Shown here piece by piece: positions 1 through 7,375 of a stretch of DNA of 11,995 nt. The notes under the pieces are model-generated. The model saw only the letters and a list, made by a program, of their open reading frames with translations, had not been told where the DNA came from and did no database searches. The stretch comes from Lachnospiraceae bacterium (GTDB lineage Bacteria > Bacillota > Clostridia > Lachnospirales > Lachnospiraceae). A program made the translations under genes and the position numbers. The DNA is taken from assembly GCA_900770535.1 (NCBI GenBank), contig CAAHDV010000196.1, forward strand, positions 1 through 11,995, in the 5' to 3' direction. How positions within the stretch are numbered: the first letter of the stretch is position 1; each line of letters starts with the position of its first letter.

Positions 1-1
1 A

Positions 2-331
2 ACCCTGCCATATCCGTATGTTTATTTTTCCGAAGCATCCGGCATTCGCTATGAAGTTGATAAAATGTTCCAGGCATTGGGAAAACGCCCTCATATCGCT
101 TATGAGATTGTGGAGGACCAGGTCACGGCCGGTCTTGTAGCCCACGGTTTCGGCATTGCCATTGTCCCGGAAATGGAACTGCTCTCCAGCCTGAATATTA
201 AAGTGATCGAAATCCTTCATCCAATCGTAAAACGCAACATTTATATGATAAGCAGCAATCAGTTTTATATGCCGCCGGTTGTCCGGAATTTCCATGATTT
301 TGTATTGGAAGCCGTATCGCAGAACCTTTAA
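2..331 (+). CDS. LysR-type transcriptional regulator, C-terminal part (5' end outside window)
   Basis: The frame is open from base 2 and ends at the TAA at 329-331, giving about 109 residues of the C-terminal effector-binding domain of a LysR-type regulator. Visible family features are the phrase SGIRYEVDKMFQALG, followed by a segment reading ...EDQVTAGLVAHGFGIAIVPE. These match the LysR pattern in which a loop precedes 'lVa.G.GialvP'. The helix-turn-helix DNA-binding part lies before the window. LysR proteins bind DNA as oligomers and respond to a small molecule, often a substrate or intermediate of the pathway they control. The gene converges on the GntP-like permease with only 3 nt between the stop codons. 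Control of the neighbouring acyl-CoA cluster is plausible, but no sequence evidence ties it to that cluster beyond proximity and a T-N11-A palindrome at 11344-11358. Confident as to family, not as to target. Confidence 0.85.
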   Translation, partial: TLPYPYVYFSEASGIRYEVDKMFQALGKRPHIAYEIVEDQVTAGLVAHGFGIAIVPEMELLSSLNIKVIEILHPIVKRNIYMISSNQFYMPPVVRNFHDFVLEAVSQNL

Positions 332-334
332 CTT

Positions 335-1636
335 TTAAAAAATAATTCCAACGGTCGCCATCATTGTAATAATGAAGCCTGCAATCACACATGGAATCGT
401 AGACCCCAGCACAATATGCTTATAGCTTTCCGCCAGTGTACATTCACAGACAGAAGTTTCCATAACTACCGGTGAAGCATTCGGAAGTTTGTTCAGAGTA
501 ATACCAGCCTCTACCACAATTCTGTGGAGGGCATTGATATTCGCGCCCGCTGCAAGGAACTGTTTTCCGAAGCTCTCCAAAAACAGGGTTTCCGCTGTAA
601 TCGCAGAACCAGTCATAGCTCCACAGATCATGGTTCCAAGCCAGGTCTTTAAGTAAATCGGAAGTGTAATATTTAATACAAACTCCTGTACAGCATGGAA
701 AGCCGGTGCCTGTGTCAGGACCTTGGAAAGACCAATGACTGCGGCTACCGTCAGCATTGTGCTTAATCCTGACATTGCCCCACCTTTCAGAGATCCCTTC
801 AGGTTTTTGATTTTTTTAAACTGTGTCACAATAATCACAAGAACGCCGGTCAAAAGCGCGCAGCTCAAGCTGGTTGATGTTCCCATACCGGAAGTTACCA
901 CTACCACTGCCAGTACCAGGATAAACGGCAAAAGAGACATAAACAGACCAGGAAGCTCGTTATCTCCCATGACGCTCTTTTCTGTTTTGTACAGTGCCAT
1001 CCGTTCTGCTTCCGACATTTTTTCCATGCTCTTCTTTTGCGCATAGTTGAAATATATTACATACCAGGTGCAGGTGATTACTGAGAAAATCACCGCCAGG
1101 ACCGGAGCTACACCAAGTGAAGTGCCAAGGAAATTACTCGGGATTACGTTACAGATATCCATGGAAAACGCAAATCCATTCGCATTCGCACCTCCCGCGA
1201 TCATCAAAAACGGAAGCAGCCGACGATCCATCTTATTTTCACGAAGCAGGCTGTCTGCGATCGGATAAAGAACAAATACCATAATATAGCCGTTAATACC
1301 CAGCAGTGTAATAAAGAATGTACAGATCATAATGATCAGCCCCACTCTTTTGGCTCCAAGTGCAGCAGATAAAGATTTTGCGACCTTGGTAGCCAGCCCT
1401 GTCTGATTGACCAGTTCACCAAAAATGCCACCCAGCGCAAGAATCAAAAACCAGGAGGTGCAGAACGAGCCAGCTCCTTCCGAAAACGTTTTCAGTAAAC
1501 CTTCCCAAAAATCAAGTCCGCTTGTTACAAGAATAATTGCAGCTGTTACTACCGATGCCGTAATCATATCAACACCTTTGACGATCATAACAATCAGCAG
1601 CGCGATCGCTATGATTAATCCAATAGCAGATAACAT
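335..1636 (-). CDS. GntP-family permease (carboxylate/sugar-acid symporter-like)
   Basis: A 433-residue, very hydrophobic protein with about 11-12 membrane segments (for example residues 3-20, 24-41, 61-77, 98-127, 141-159, 176-197, 230-250, 255-272, 290-307, 332-350 and 408-432). The length and the C-terminal pattern fit the GntP family of H+-coupled gluconate and organic-acid symporters: GSAITAETLF (343-352), ANINALHRIVVEAG (365-378), LPNASPVV (384-391) and ESYKHIVLGS (403-412). Classical gluconate transporters read LPH..AV at the 384-391 position, so this member is divergent and its substrate cannot be named. The start is supported by GAGGGGG at 1644-1650, 7 nt before ATG. It is the last gene of the minus-strand series, 207 nt after the YkvI-like gene, with a strong hairpin between them, so it may be transcribed separately. 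It could import the acid used by the CoA ligase or export the product; that is inference from position. Confidence 0.75.
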   Translation of the reverse strand: MLSAIGLIIAIALLIVMIVKGVDMITASVVTAAIILVTSGLDFWEGLLKTFSEGAGSFCTSWFLILALGGIFGELVNQTGLATKVAKSLSAALGAKRVGLIIMICTFFITLLGINGYIMVFVLYPIADSLLRENKMDRRLLPFLMIAGGANANGFAFSMDICNVIPSNFLGTSLGVAPVLAVIFSVITCTWYVIYFNYAQKKSMEKMSEAERMALYKTEKSVMGDNELPGLFMSLLPFILVLAVVVVTSGMGTSTSLSCALLTGVLVIIVTQFKKIKNLKGSLKGGAMSGLSTMLTVAAVIGLSKVLTQAPAFHAVQEFVLNITLPIYLKTWLGTMICGAMTGSAITAETLFLESFGKQFLAAGANINALHRIVVEAGITLNKLPNASPVVMETSVCECTLAESYKHIVLGSTIPCVIAGFIITMMATVGIIF

Positions 1637-1734
1637 ATCGATTCCCCCTCGTATTTCATCATTTTTCGTAACGTTTCTGTACCTTCACAGACACAGTAAA
1701 AAATCATTGAAAATGTCTCCGTTCCGCTTCGGCC

Positions 1735-1763
1735 GGTGCTGTGTGCCGCTGGCACACAGCACC
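1735..1763 (-). terminator. Perfect 13-bp hairpin between the two permease genes
   Basis: GGTGCTGTGTGCC (1735-1747) and GGCACACAGCACC (1751-1763) are perfect inverted complements around a 3-nt loop. The hairpin sits in the 207-nt gap 1637-1843 and begins about 80 nt after the stop of the YkvI-like gene in the direction of transcription. Neither side has an immediate run of U, so it is not a textbook Rho-independent terminator. A T-rich stretch appears only about 30 nt further on. It could be a terminator helped by other factors, an mRNA-end stabiliser or a processing site. The rest of the gap holds the permease ribosome binding site; I see no convincing promoter in it. Confidence 0.5.
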
Positions 1764-1843
1764 CTTCGACAATGGGATTTTTGCCTGTAATCCATGTTTT
1801 CGTACGGTCAGCACAGTGAATACGCAGACCGGCTGAACCATTA

Positions 1844-3136
1844 CTATTTTTCTTTTGTCATGTGTGCATAATCTGCATCCGGCCACTTTCGGATGACATT
1901 GATAATGGTCGGTATGATCAGAGTAAACAACGTGATGATCGATGCAAATGTAAGTCCCTTCGATACCAGCGCAGTCAGTCCCATCTGGGACACTGCCCAT
2001 GTAAGCACAATATAAACCAGCGTTAATACTGCTCCCCGCTTGTTTCTCTTTGCCGCGGAAACTTCCGGGGCTTCCTGTTTTCTTTTCTGATACCAGTTTA
2101 AAATACGGTCATTGAAGCCTTGCGCGTAATTGATTGCCGTTGAAATGGTTGCAAAGAATATGGCCACAGTGATCAGCGTAAGAAGGATGGTCTTTATCGC
2201 TCCACTTCCAACGCCATTTTGTACAACAAGAATGGTATATACCGCACGTCCATTCGACCATCCTTCATAAACAGCCGAATAATTTGCAGCCAGATTGATC
2301 ACATTCATTTCCAGAAATGCCCAGTTTGCAATCACAGACAGCACAACAGCCCATCTGAGTGTTTTTTTATTGGTAAAAAGCTGCGCATGATTAACATAGG
2401 CTCCAAAACCTGCCAGATTCTGTCCTGAAAAAATATACGCCCAGCAAAAAGCGACCAGAAGATACTTTAAAAAGCTTCCTGCACCTGCGGCAATATCGTT
2501 GTGAAGCTGTTGGGACATGATGCCAAGTTCCGAAGACAACCTGCCGTATGTGATATTATATAGAATATTAGGTACATGAACTGACATCAGCGCAATGAAA
2601 ATAACAGCACTCATGAACACTGCATTCTTCCGGACCAGATCTGTGCCTTTCATACACAGAACAAACATAAGAACACCGATAATAAGTGTAGAATACAGAT
2701 ATGGAATTCCCGTCAGTTCTTTTAATGCTGAACCAGAGGTGGAATAGGCAAGCGCCATACATACGATCAGAAGCCAGTTGAAATTAAATTCATAAATGTA
2801 CTGCATCGGTCTGGCAAAAATCCCATTGCAAAAACGCGAACCATACCGCCTCAAAAAACTGCTGTAATCAAATGTACGGAAATCCATAGCGAATTTCATA
2901 AAGAAATAGATAATAAAACAGTTGATTACCGCTACAATAAACGGCATAAACAGACAAAAATACGGCTGCGCAACAACCGGCAGCATCCCATAAAACCCCG
3001 TATTTCTAAAAAAATAAGTCCATGGCGTAGATCCAGACGCGAATCCGCCGCCACACTGCGAACTAAATGCTATCGACACAAAAACAAGAACGGTTTTCCA
3101 GTCTACTTTGCATTCCACATTTGTTGTTTTTCCCAT
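1844..3136 (-). CDS. YkvI-like multi-pass membrane protein (APC-superfamily transporter-like)
   Basis: A 430-residue protein with about ten membrane segments (about 15-35, 50-80, 118-135, 148-162, 170-190, 222-242, 260-282, 312-334, 368-385 and 395-416). The first helix carries QCGGGFASG (27-35), like the glycine-rich 'GxGFASG' first helix of YkvI-type membrane proteins. YkvI proteins are related to the amino-acid/polyamine/cation superfamily, in which a broken first helix forms the substrate site; their substrate is unknown. A charged loop near 348-368 (KRKQEAPE) separates the last two helices. Start: GGGGG at 3144-3148 lies 7 nt before ATG. It follows the desulfoferrodoxin-like gene by 82 nt, and a likely promoter with a palindrome lies in that gap. 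It could be the importer for the pathway's acid, but this rests on position only. Confidence 0.65.
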   Translation of the reverse strand: MGKTTNVECKVDWKTVLVFVSIAFSSQCGGGFASGSTPWTYFFRNTGFYGMLPVVAQPYFCLFMPFIVAVINCFIIYFFMKFAMDFRTFDYSSFLRRYGSRFCNGIFARPMQYIYEFNFNWLLIVCMALAYSTSGSALKELTGIPYLYSTLIIGVLMFVLCMKGTDLVRKNAVFMSAVIFIALMSVHVPNILYNITYGRLSSELGIMSQQLHNDIAAGAGSFLKYLLVAFCWAYIFSGQNLAGFGAYVNHAQLFTNKKTLRWAVVLSVIANWAFLEMNVINLAANYSAVYEGWSNGRAVYTILVVQNGVGSGAIKTILLTLITVAIFFATISTAINYAQGFNDRILNWYQKRKQEAPEVSAAKRNKRGAVLTLVYIVLTWAVSQMGLTALVSKGLTFASIITLFTLIIPTIINVIRKWPDADYAHMTKEK

Positions 3137-3151
3137 AGAATTTCCCCCATT

Positions 3152-3175
3152 ATCTGTACATCCCCATATACAGAT
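3152..3175. other. Hairpin in the leader of the YkvI-like gene
   Basis: ATCTGTA (3152-3158) and TACAGAT (3169-3175) form a 7-bp inverted repeat with a 10-nt loop. In the minus-strand mRNA it lies a few bases before the GGGGG ribosome binding site. On the plus strand the stem is followed by TTTTGTTATTATTTT, like a Rho-independent terminator, but no plus-strand gene runs into it. It may be a translational control hairpin or coincidence in AT-rich sequence. Confidence 0.35.
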
Positions 3176-3184
3176 TTTGTTATT

Positions 3185-3213
3185 ATTTTAACATATTATT
3201 GTAAAAAATTACA
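3185..3213 (-). promoter_or_regulatory. Candidate extended -10 promoter and overlapping palindrome upstream of the YkvI-like gene
   Basis: On the minus strand TGT-TAAAAT (3193 down to 3185) fits an extended -10 element. No good -35 hexamer is present at 17 bp. Upstream, TGTAA (3200-3204) and TTACA (3209-3213) form a palindrome with a 4-bp AT spacer in the -35 zone, where a repressor or activator would be expected to bind. This suggests that the permease gene(s) can be transcribed separately from the enzyme genes. The site is AT-rich, so chance is a real alternative. Confidence 0.35.
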
Positions 3214-3218
3214 GTATC

Positions 3219-3770
3219 TCACATCTTATTTGCTCCACTCTGCCACTGGGCATTCATCTTATCCAGGGGTACCGCAACGAGTCCGGTCTGTCTATCATAA
3301 ACATAAATGATAAATCCTCTCTTACACCGAAATACACATTCCAGGCATGGATCTTCATCACAGTAACAAAAGGCATCGGTATCCGCCAGGGCAAATACCA
3401 TTGGCGAATGTTTTCCTTCCATTACGTATTTTAAATATCCCCCCGTAAATGTTTTCAGATAAATCCACTCTGGATGACGTCCATACGGCTTCATCTTCCA
3501 CGATACGCGGACAGCATTATCATTATAGCCGCCTGTGATCTGATAGGTAATATCCATCACATCTCGCGTGGAGTCGGCTTCTTCAGGAATCAGCCTTTCC
3601 GCCTTTTTTCCACAGCACAGAATTTCTTTTTCCTCCAGGTTCGTTCCTCCTGTCACCGGATAAAGAGCTCCGCATTCCGGGCAGCGGTAAAATATAACAT
3701 CCGGGCACTGTTTTTCCAGTGGCTTTCTGGTATCCTTGCATCTGCGCGGTCCAAATTTCTGTTCAATCAT
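3219..3770 (-). CDS. Desulfoferrodoxin-like protein with a degenerate superoxide-reductase site
   Basis: 183 residues. Residues 27-58 (FYRCPECG... to ILCCGKK) match the small N-terminal iron domain of desulfoferrodoxin: C30-x2-C33 and C52-C53 would bind one Fe(Cys)4 centre. Residues 70-136 follow the superoxide-reductase beta-barrel (GGYNDNAVRVSW, then HPEWIYLKT, GGYLKYV and MVFALAD). The His4Cys catalytic iron ligands are mostly lost: the 'KHxP' position reads RDVM (69-72), 'PHPM' reads MKPY (93-96), and the 'YCNxHG' end reads YCDEDPC (136-142). Only C137, and perhaps H99, remain. Instead there is a cluster of C135, C137, C142, C145 and C149 and an extra C-terminal strand. Superoxide reductase activity is therefore unlikely; a metal-binding, electron-transfer or structural role is possible. 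It starts 6 nt after the ligase stop, with AAGGG overlapping the ligase end, so it is probably translated with the ligase. Fold call fairly sure; function unknown. Confidence 0.7.
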   Translation of the reverse strand: MIEQKFGPRRCKDTRKPLEKQCPDVIFYRCPECGALYPVTGGTNLEEKEILCCGKKAERLIPEEADSTRDVMDITYQITGGYNDNAVRVSWKMKPYGRHPEWIYLKTFTGGYLKYVMEGKHSPMVFALADTDAFCYCDEDPCLECVFRCKRGFIIYVYDRQTGLVAVPLDKMNAQWQSGANKM

Positions 3771-3776
3771 AGTGAA

Positions 3777-5414
3777 TCATCCCTTCAAACGCTTTTCCAG
3801 TTCCTGCTTCAGAAGATATTTTTTCACCTTCCCGCTTCCCGTATGTGGAATGCGGTCAATTAGTTCTAGCCGCTCTGGCCAAAAACGCTTTGGAATTTTC
3901 TTCGAATGCAAATAGTCCAGTACATCCTCCAACTTCAGATTTTCATATCCCCGAAGCGGGACCGCAAATGCGCAGATCCGTTCTCCGAGACGATCATCCG
4001 GCATTCCGATAATGGTATGATCACCCATTCCAGGGCATCCCTCTAAAGTATCATTGATCTCATTGGTATTTAAATTTTCACCGCCCCGGACAATCATGTC
4101 TTTTTTTCGTCCGATAATGTGAATATTTCCATGCTCATCCATGATACAAAGGTCACCACTGTGGAACCAGCCATCGTCATCCAAAGCTCCATCCGTGATC
4201 TCCCGTGCTTTTAAATACCCGACAAACACACTGGGGCCTCTTGACAACTCTTCTCCCGGGATTCCCACACCTACGTCGTTCCCATCTTCGTCTACCACCC
4301 GGATCTCCACACCTTCGATTGCCCTTCCGGATGTCGTTCCATTCAGCGCAAGCGCCTCATCCGGACGAACAAATGCGTGTGGCACACTTTCCGTGGATCC
4401 ATAGACTTCGCAGAGAAGTATTCCATACTGTTTTGCTCTCTGTATCAGATACCCCGGAACCGGCGCACCGCCACAAAGATAAAACTTCAGAGACGGAATT
4501 TCACCGCCATTTGTCTCCAGCTCCCTTAAAATATCGTAGATGAAAGGGGTTGCTCCCATAGAATAAGTAACATTTTCCTGGTTCATAAATTCAATGGCCG
4601 ATCTGCATTGATATTTCTGTTGCAGTACCACTTTCGCACCATGAAGCATCGGCGCAATGATCGCGTGGTGAAATCCAGTCGCGTGATGAAGCGGTGCCGG
4701 CATGAACATGATATCTTCCTCGGTAAGACCAAGCTCCCGGTTGAAGGTTTCTTCTGCATAACGCACATTATCATGCGTCAGCAGAACTCCCTTCGTACCT
4801 CCAGTTGTGCCGGAGGTGCAAAGAATAACCGCGATATCCTGTCCGTTTTTAGTGTGTACACACCGCTCCTTCGGAAGTGGCCCATAAGAAGTAAGAATTT
4901 CCCGAAGCAAAGCTGCATCGCTCTTACGCTCTTTCACACTGTCGATCAGCACGATGTCCTTTAACAGCGGCACCTGATCCCGCACTGCAAGAATCCGCTC
5001 TTCATAATCAGTCTTGTAGAAGAATGTCGGTCCAAAATAACACCGGGATTCTGTTATGTTTAAGCTTCTTGCCAGTTCCTTCTCCTCATAGGACATGGCA
5101 ATGGGATGGGCCACCGCTCCCACCTTGTAGCAGGCAATGGTCAGCATGGCAAACTCACTCCAGATTGGAAGCTGAAAAGAGACCACCTCTCCTGGCTGGA
5201 TTCCCAGTCCTATCAGATACGATGCCACCCGGCCTGCTGCCTCATCCAGTTCCCGGTAGGTATAACGGTTACCACGGTCGTCGACCACATATTCCCGGTC
5301 CGGATACGTTTCTACCGTCCGGTCCCAGCAGTCCAGCAGCGTTTCATCTTTCCAGTACCCCTGCTCCCGGTACTGTTTCTGCAGATTCGGGTTGATCTTC
5401 CTTTCCTCAAACAT
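3777..5414 (-). CDS. AMP-forming acyl-CoA ligase (class I adenylate-forming enzyme)
   Basis: 545 residues, about the usual length. It should join a carboxylic acid to CoA in two steps through an acyl-AMP. All core motifs are present: the ATP loop TSGTTGGTKG (200-209), YGSTE (338-342), HSGD (418-421), the hinge GRKKDMIVRGGE (435-446), and TGSGKVKK near the C-terminus with the likely catalytic lysine at 529. The N-terminal part (GYWKDETLLDCWD, then VVSFQLPIWSEFA) resembles cyclohexanecarboxylate/medium-chain acid ligases and other alicyclic or aryl acid ligases more than acetate ligases. The acid pocket cannot be read reliably by eye. Start: ATG at 5414 has AGGAGG at 5421-5426, 6 nt upstream; an in-frame ATG nine codons earlier lacks such a site. 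It follows etfA by 131 nt with a hairpin between, and lies 6 nt before the desulfoferrodoxin-like gene. It would prime the pathway by making the first CoA ester. CaiC- or BaiB-like roles were considered but are not supported by the neighbours. Confidence 0.88.
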   Translation of the reverse strand: MFEERKINPNLQKQYREQGYWKDETLLDCWDRTVETYPDREYVVDDRGNRYTYRELDEAAGRVASYLIGLGIQPGEVVSFQLPIWSEFAMLTIACYKVGAVAHPIAMSYEEKELARSLNITESRCYFGPTFFYKTDYEERILAVRDQVPLLKDIVLIDSVKERKSDAALLREILTSYGPLPKERCVHTKNGQDIAVILCTSGTTGGTKGVLLTHDNVRYAEETFNRELGLTEEDIMFMPAPLHHATGFHHAIIAPMLHGAKVVLQQKYQCRSAIEFMNQENVTYSMGATPFIYDILRELETNGGEIPSLKFYLCGGAPVPGYLIQRAKQYGILLCEVYGSTESVPHAFVRPDEALALNGTTSGRAIEGVEIRVVDEDGNDVGVGIPGEELSRGPSVFVGYLKAREITDGALDDDGWFHSGDLCIMDEHGNIHIIGRKKDMIVRGGENLNTNEINDTLEGCPGMGDHTIIGMPDDRLGERICAFAVPLRGYENLKLEDVLDYLHSKKIPKRFWPERLELIDRIPHTGSGKVKKYLLKQELEKRLKG

Positions 5415-5479
5415 AACGTGCCTCCTTACATCCGCCAGCATTCCGTTGTCCCGCCAGACTCCCGCTTCTATACGCGGAA

Positions 5480-5524
5480 GGCTGCTGCAAAAAGTGAGAC
5501 CATTCCATCCTTTTTGCGGCAGCC
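5480..5524. other. Long inverted repeat between etfA and the ligase gene
   Basis: GGCTGCTGCAAAAA (5480-5493) and TTTTTGCGGCAGCC (5511-5524) match as inverted complements at 13 of 14 positions around a 17-nt loop. The stem can be lengthened by GAA/TTC beyond a one-base bulge. It starts about 21 nt after the etfA stop and ends about 65 nt before the ligase start. No U-run follows on the minus strand, so it more likely tunes mRNA ends or partial read-through than ends the operon. The rest of 5415-5545 holds only the ligase ribosome binding site. Confidence 0.55.
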
Positions 5525-5545
5525 CTTCTTTCTGGTCCTGTGGTA

Positions 5546-6556
5546 TTATGCCTGCTGCTTTGCTTTCAGTTCTTTTACCAGAGCCGGAACAATCTCAAAG
5601 ACATCGCCCACGATTCCGTAATCCGCAACCTCAAAGATCGGCGCGGTCTCATCCTTGTTGATGGCAACAATGGTGCCGGACCCGCTCATGCCTGCCACGT
5701 GCTGTACCGCACCGGAAATGGCACAGGCAAAGTAGATCTTCGGAGTTACGGTGGAACCGGTCTGGCCTACCTGCTTACTCTGGGGCATCCAGCCTGCGTC
5801 TACGGCTGCTCTGGAGCAGCCCACGGTTCCGCCCAGCACATCTGCCAGTTCCTTTAAGATTCCAAAGTTCTCGGCATTCTTCATGCCGCGGCCGCCGGAT
5901 ACAATCACATCTGCCTCATCAAGACGCATATCGTTATCCTCACATGCCTTGATGAAATTCAACACCTTTGTGCGGATCTCACTCTCCGGGGTATGGATTT
6001 CTTCTTTGATGATCTCCGGCTTGTTGTTCTCATTGCGCTCTGGTTTCTTGAAAGCACCAGGACGGCAGGTACCCATCTGCGGTCTGGTCTCGCTGCAGAG
6101 AATCTGCGCATACAGATTACCGCCGAAAGCCGGTCTCTCCCAGACTACATTGCCTGTCTCTTCCTCTACACTGAGGGCGGTACAGTCCGCGGTAAGGCCG
6201 GTGCGGAGGCTGACCGCGATCTTGGAGCCTAAGTCTCTTCCATTTACGGTAGCACCTACTAAAATGGTGTTCGGATCATATTTCTCACAGAGCTTTAAGA
6301 ATACATTTCCATAAGCGTCCGCGGAATAGTTCTCATACTCGTCGCCCTGGATCACATAAATCTTGTCGGCTCCGTAGGCTGCGGATTCCTTCACGGCTGC
6401 GTCTACATCCTTACCAATGACAATGGCGCAAAGCTTCTGCTTCAGCCCGTCCGCCAGCTTTCTTCCCTGTCCTAACAGCTCCAGGCCAACGCTTTTCGGC
6501 TGTCCCTGGAAGCTCTCGATAAATACCCATACGTCCTTGCATGTATCAAAACTCAT
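5546..6556 (-). CDS. etfA: Electron transfer flavoprotein, alpha subunit
   Basis: 336 residues. EtfA pairs with EtfB to carry electrons between acyl-CoA dehydrogenases and a redox partner, and holds an FAD in its C-terminal domain. The ETF alpha signature is clear at 274-300 ([13 protein letters not shown], then GTIVAIN). The preceding FAD-domain elements are also present: [11 protein letters not shown] (from 248) and VGQTG (263-267). The N-terminal domain (VWVFIES...) is the usual nucleotide-binding-like fold. There is no N-terminal ferredoxin extension such as some acetogen EtfA proteins have. Start: the ATG at 6556 has AGGAGG 8 nt upstream (6565-6570); an in-frame ATG 13 codons earlier has no such site and would add a basic tail foreign to the family. 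It lies 19 nt after etfB, clearly the same transcript. Confidence 0.95.
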   Translation of the reverse strand: MSFDTCKDVWVFIESFQGQPKSVGLELLGQGRKLADGLKQKLCAIVIGKDVDAAVKESAAYGADKIYVIQGDEYENYSADAYGNVFLKLCEKYDPNTILVGATVNGRDLGSKIAVSLRTGLTADCTALSVEEETGNVVWERPAFGGNLYAQILCSETRPQMGTCRPGAFKKPERNENNKPEIIKEEIHTPESEIRTKVLNFIKACEDNDMRLDEADVIVSGGRGMKNAENFGILKELADVLGGTVGCSRAAVDAGWMPQSKQVGQTGSTVTPKIYFACAISGAVQHVAGMSGSGTIVAINKDETAPIFEVADYGIVGDVFEIVPALVKELKAKQQA

Positions 6557-6575
6557 CTTCACGACCTCCTTATTC

Positions 6576-7364
6576 TTACAGTACCTTCGCCTCAACCAGC
6601 TTTCCGATTAAATTGTCCGCGATCTCCACCGGGCTTACGCCTTCGATGTTCACACAGTTTGCGGTTCTCTTCGGAGTGAAGGTTGCTTTTACCTTGGTCG
6701 GTGAACCCTTCAGACCCATCTTGGTGGTATCTGCATCCGGCAGGTCTGCCAGAGTAATCTGTCCGATCTCAGTGTTAAAGGATCTCATCACGCCCTTTAC
6801 CGTTGCGTAACGCGGCTTGTTACTCTCCTTGGTTGCGGTACACAGAACCGGGAATTTGGTCTCGATGACCTCCACGCCCTCTTCTACCTGGCGCTCCGCG
6901 ATGACCTTGTCGCCCTCCACCTTTAAGCTCAGAACGTAGGTTAAGCGGGTGGCCCCCAGATGCTCCGCGATACTCGGCGCGGTCTGGCCGGTATCTCCAT
7001 CGATGGCCTGCTTTCCGCCCAGGATCACATCGTAAGCACCCAGTTTCTTGATGGCCTGAGATAAGATGTAGCTGGTTGCGTAGGTATCGGAACCGCCAAA
7101 CGCGCGGTCTGTTACCAGATAAGCCTCATCCGCTCCCATGGCCAGTGCCTCTCTTAACACTGCCTTTGCCTGAGGCGGTCCCATGGAAATGACGGTCACC
7201 TTGCCGCCGTACTGGTCTTTTAAAGAAAGTCCGGTCTCCAGCGCGTTCTTGTCGAACGGATTCATGATGCTCGGCACGCCGGTACGGATCAGTGTATTTT
7301 TCACCGGATCGATCTTGATCTCTGTGGTATCCGGAACCTGTTTGATACAAACAACGATATTCAT
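6576..7364 (-). CDS. etfB: Electron transfer flavoprotein, beta subunit (possibly bifurcating type)
   Basis: 262 residues opening MNIVVCIKQVPDT, the classic EtfB start. The nucleotide-binding segments MGPPQAKAVLREALAMGADE (62-81), DRAFGGSDTYATS (86-98) and GKQAIDGDTGQ (117-127) are intact. The 'DRAFGGxDTxATS' form and short length resemble EtfB of clostridial butyryl-CoA dehydrogenase/Etf and Acidaminococcus Etf, which carry a second FAD in place of AMP and bifurcate electrons from NADH to ferredoxin and an enoyl-CoA. Whether this pair bifurcates cannot be settled by eye. Start: the ATG at 7364 has AGGAGG at 7372-7377, 7 nt upstream; the ATG two codons earlier would leave only 1 nt of spacing. 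It lies 11 nt after the canonical acyl-CoA dehydrogenase, which is therefore its most likely partner. Confidence 0.95.
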   Translation of the reverse strand: MNIVVCIKQVPDTTEIKIDPVKNTLIRTGVPSIMNPFDKNALETGLSLKDQYGGKVTVISMGPPQAKAVLREALAMGADEAYLVTDRAFGGSDTYATSYILSQAIKKLGAYDVILGGKQAIDGDTGQTAPSIAEHLGATRLTYVLSLKVEGDKVIAERQVEEGVEVIETKFPVLCTATKESNKPRYATVKGVMRSFNTEIGQITLADLPDADTTKMGLKGSPTKVKATFTPKRTANCVNIEGVSPVEIADNLIGKLVEAKVL

Positions 7365-7375
7365 CTTCATTCCTC

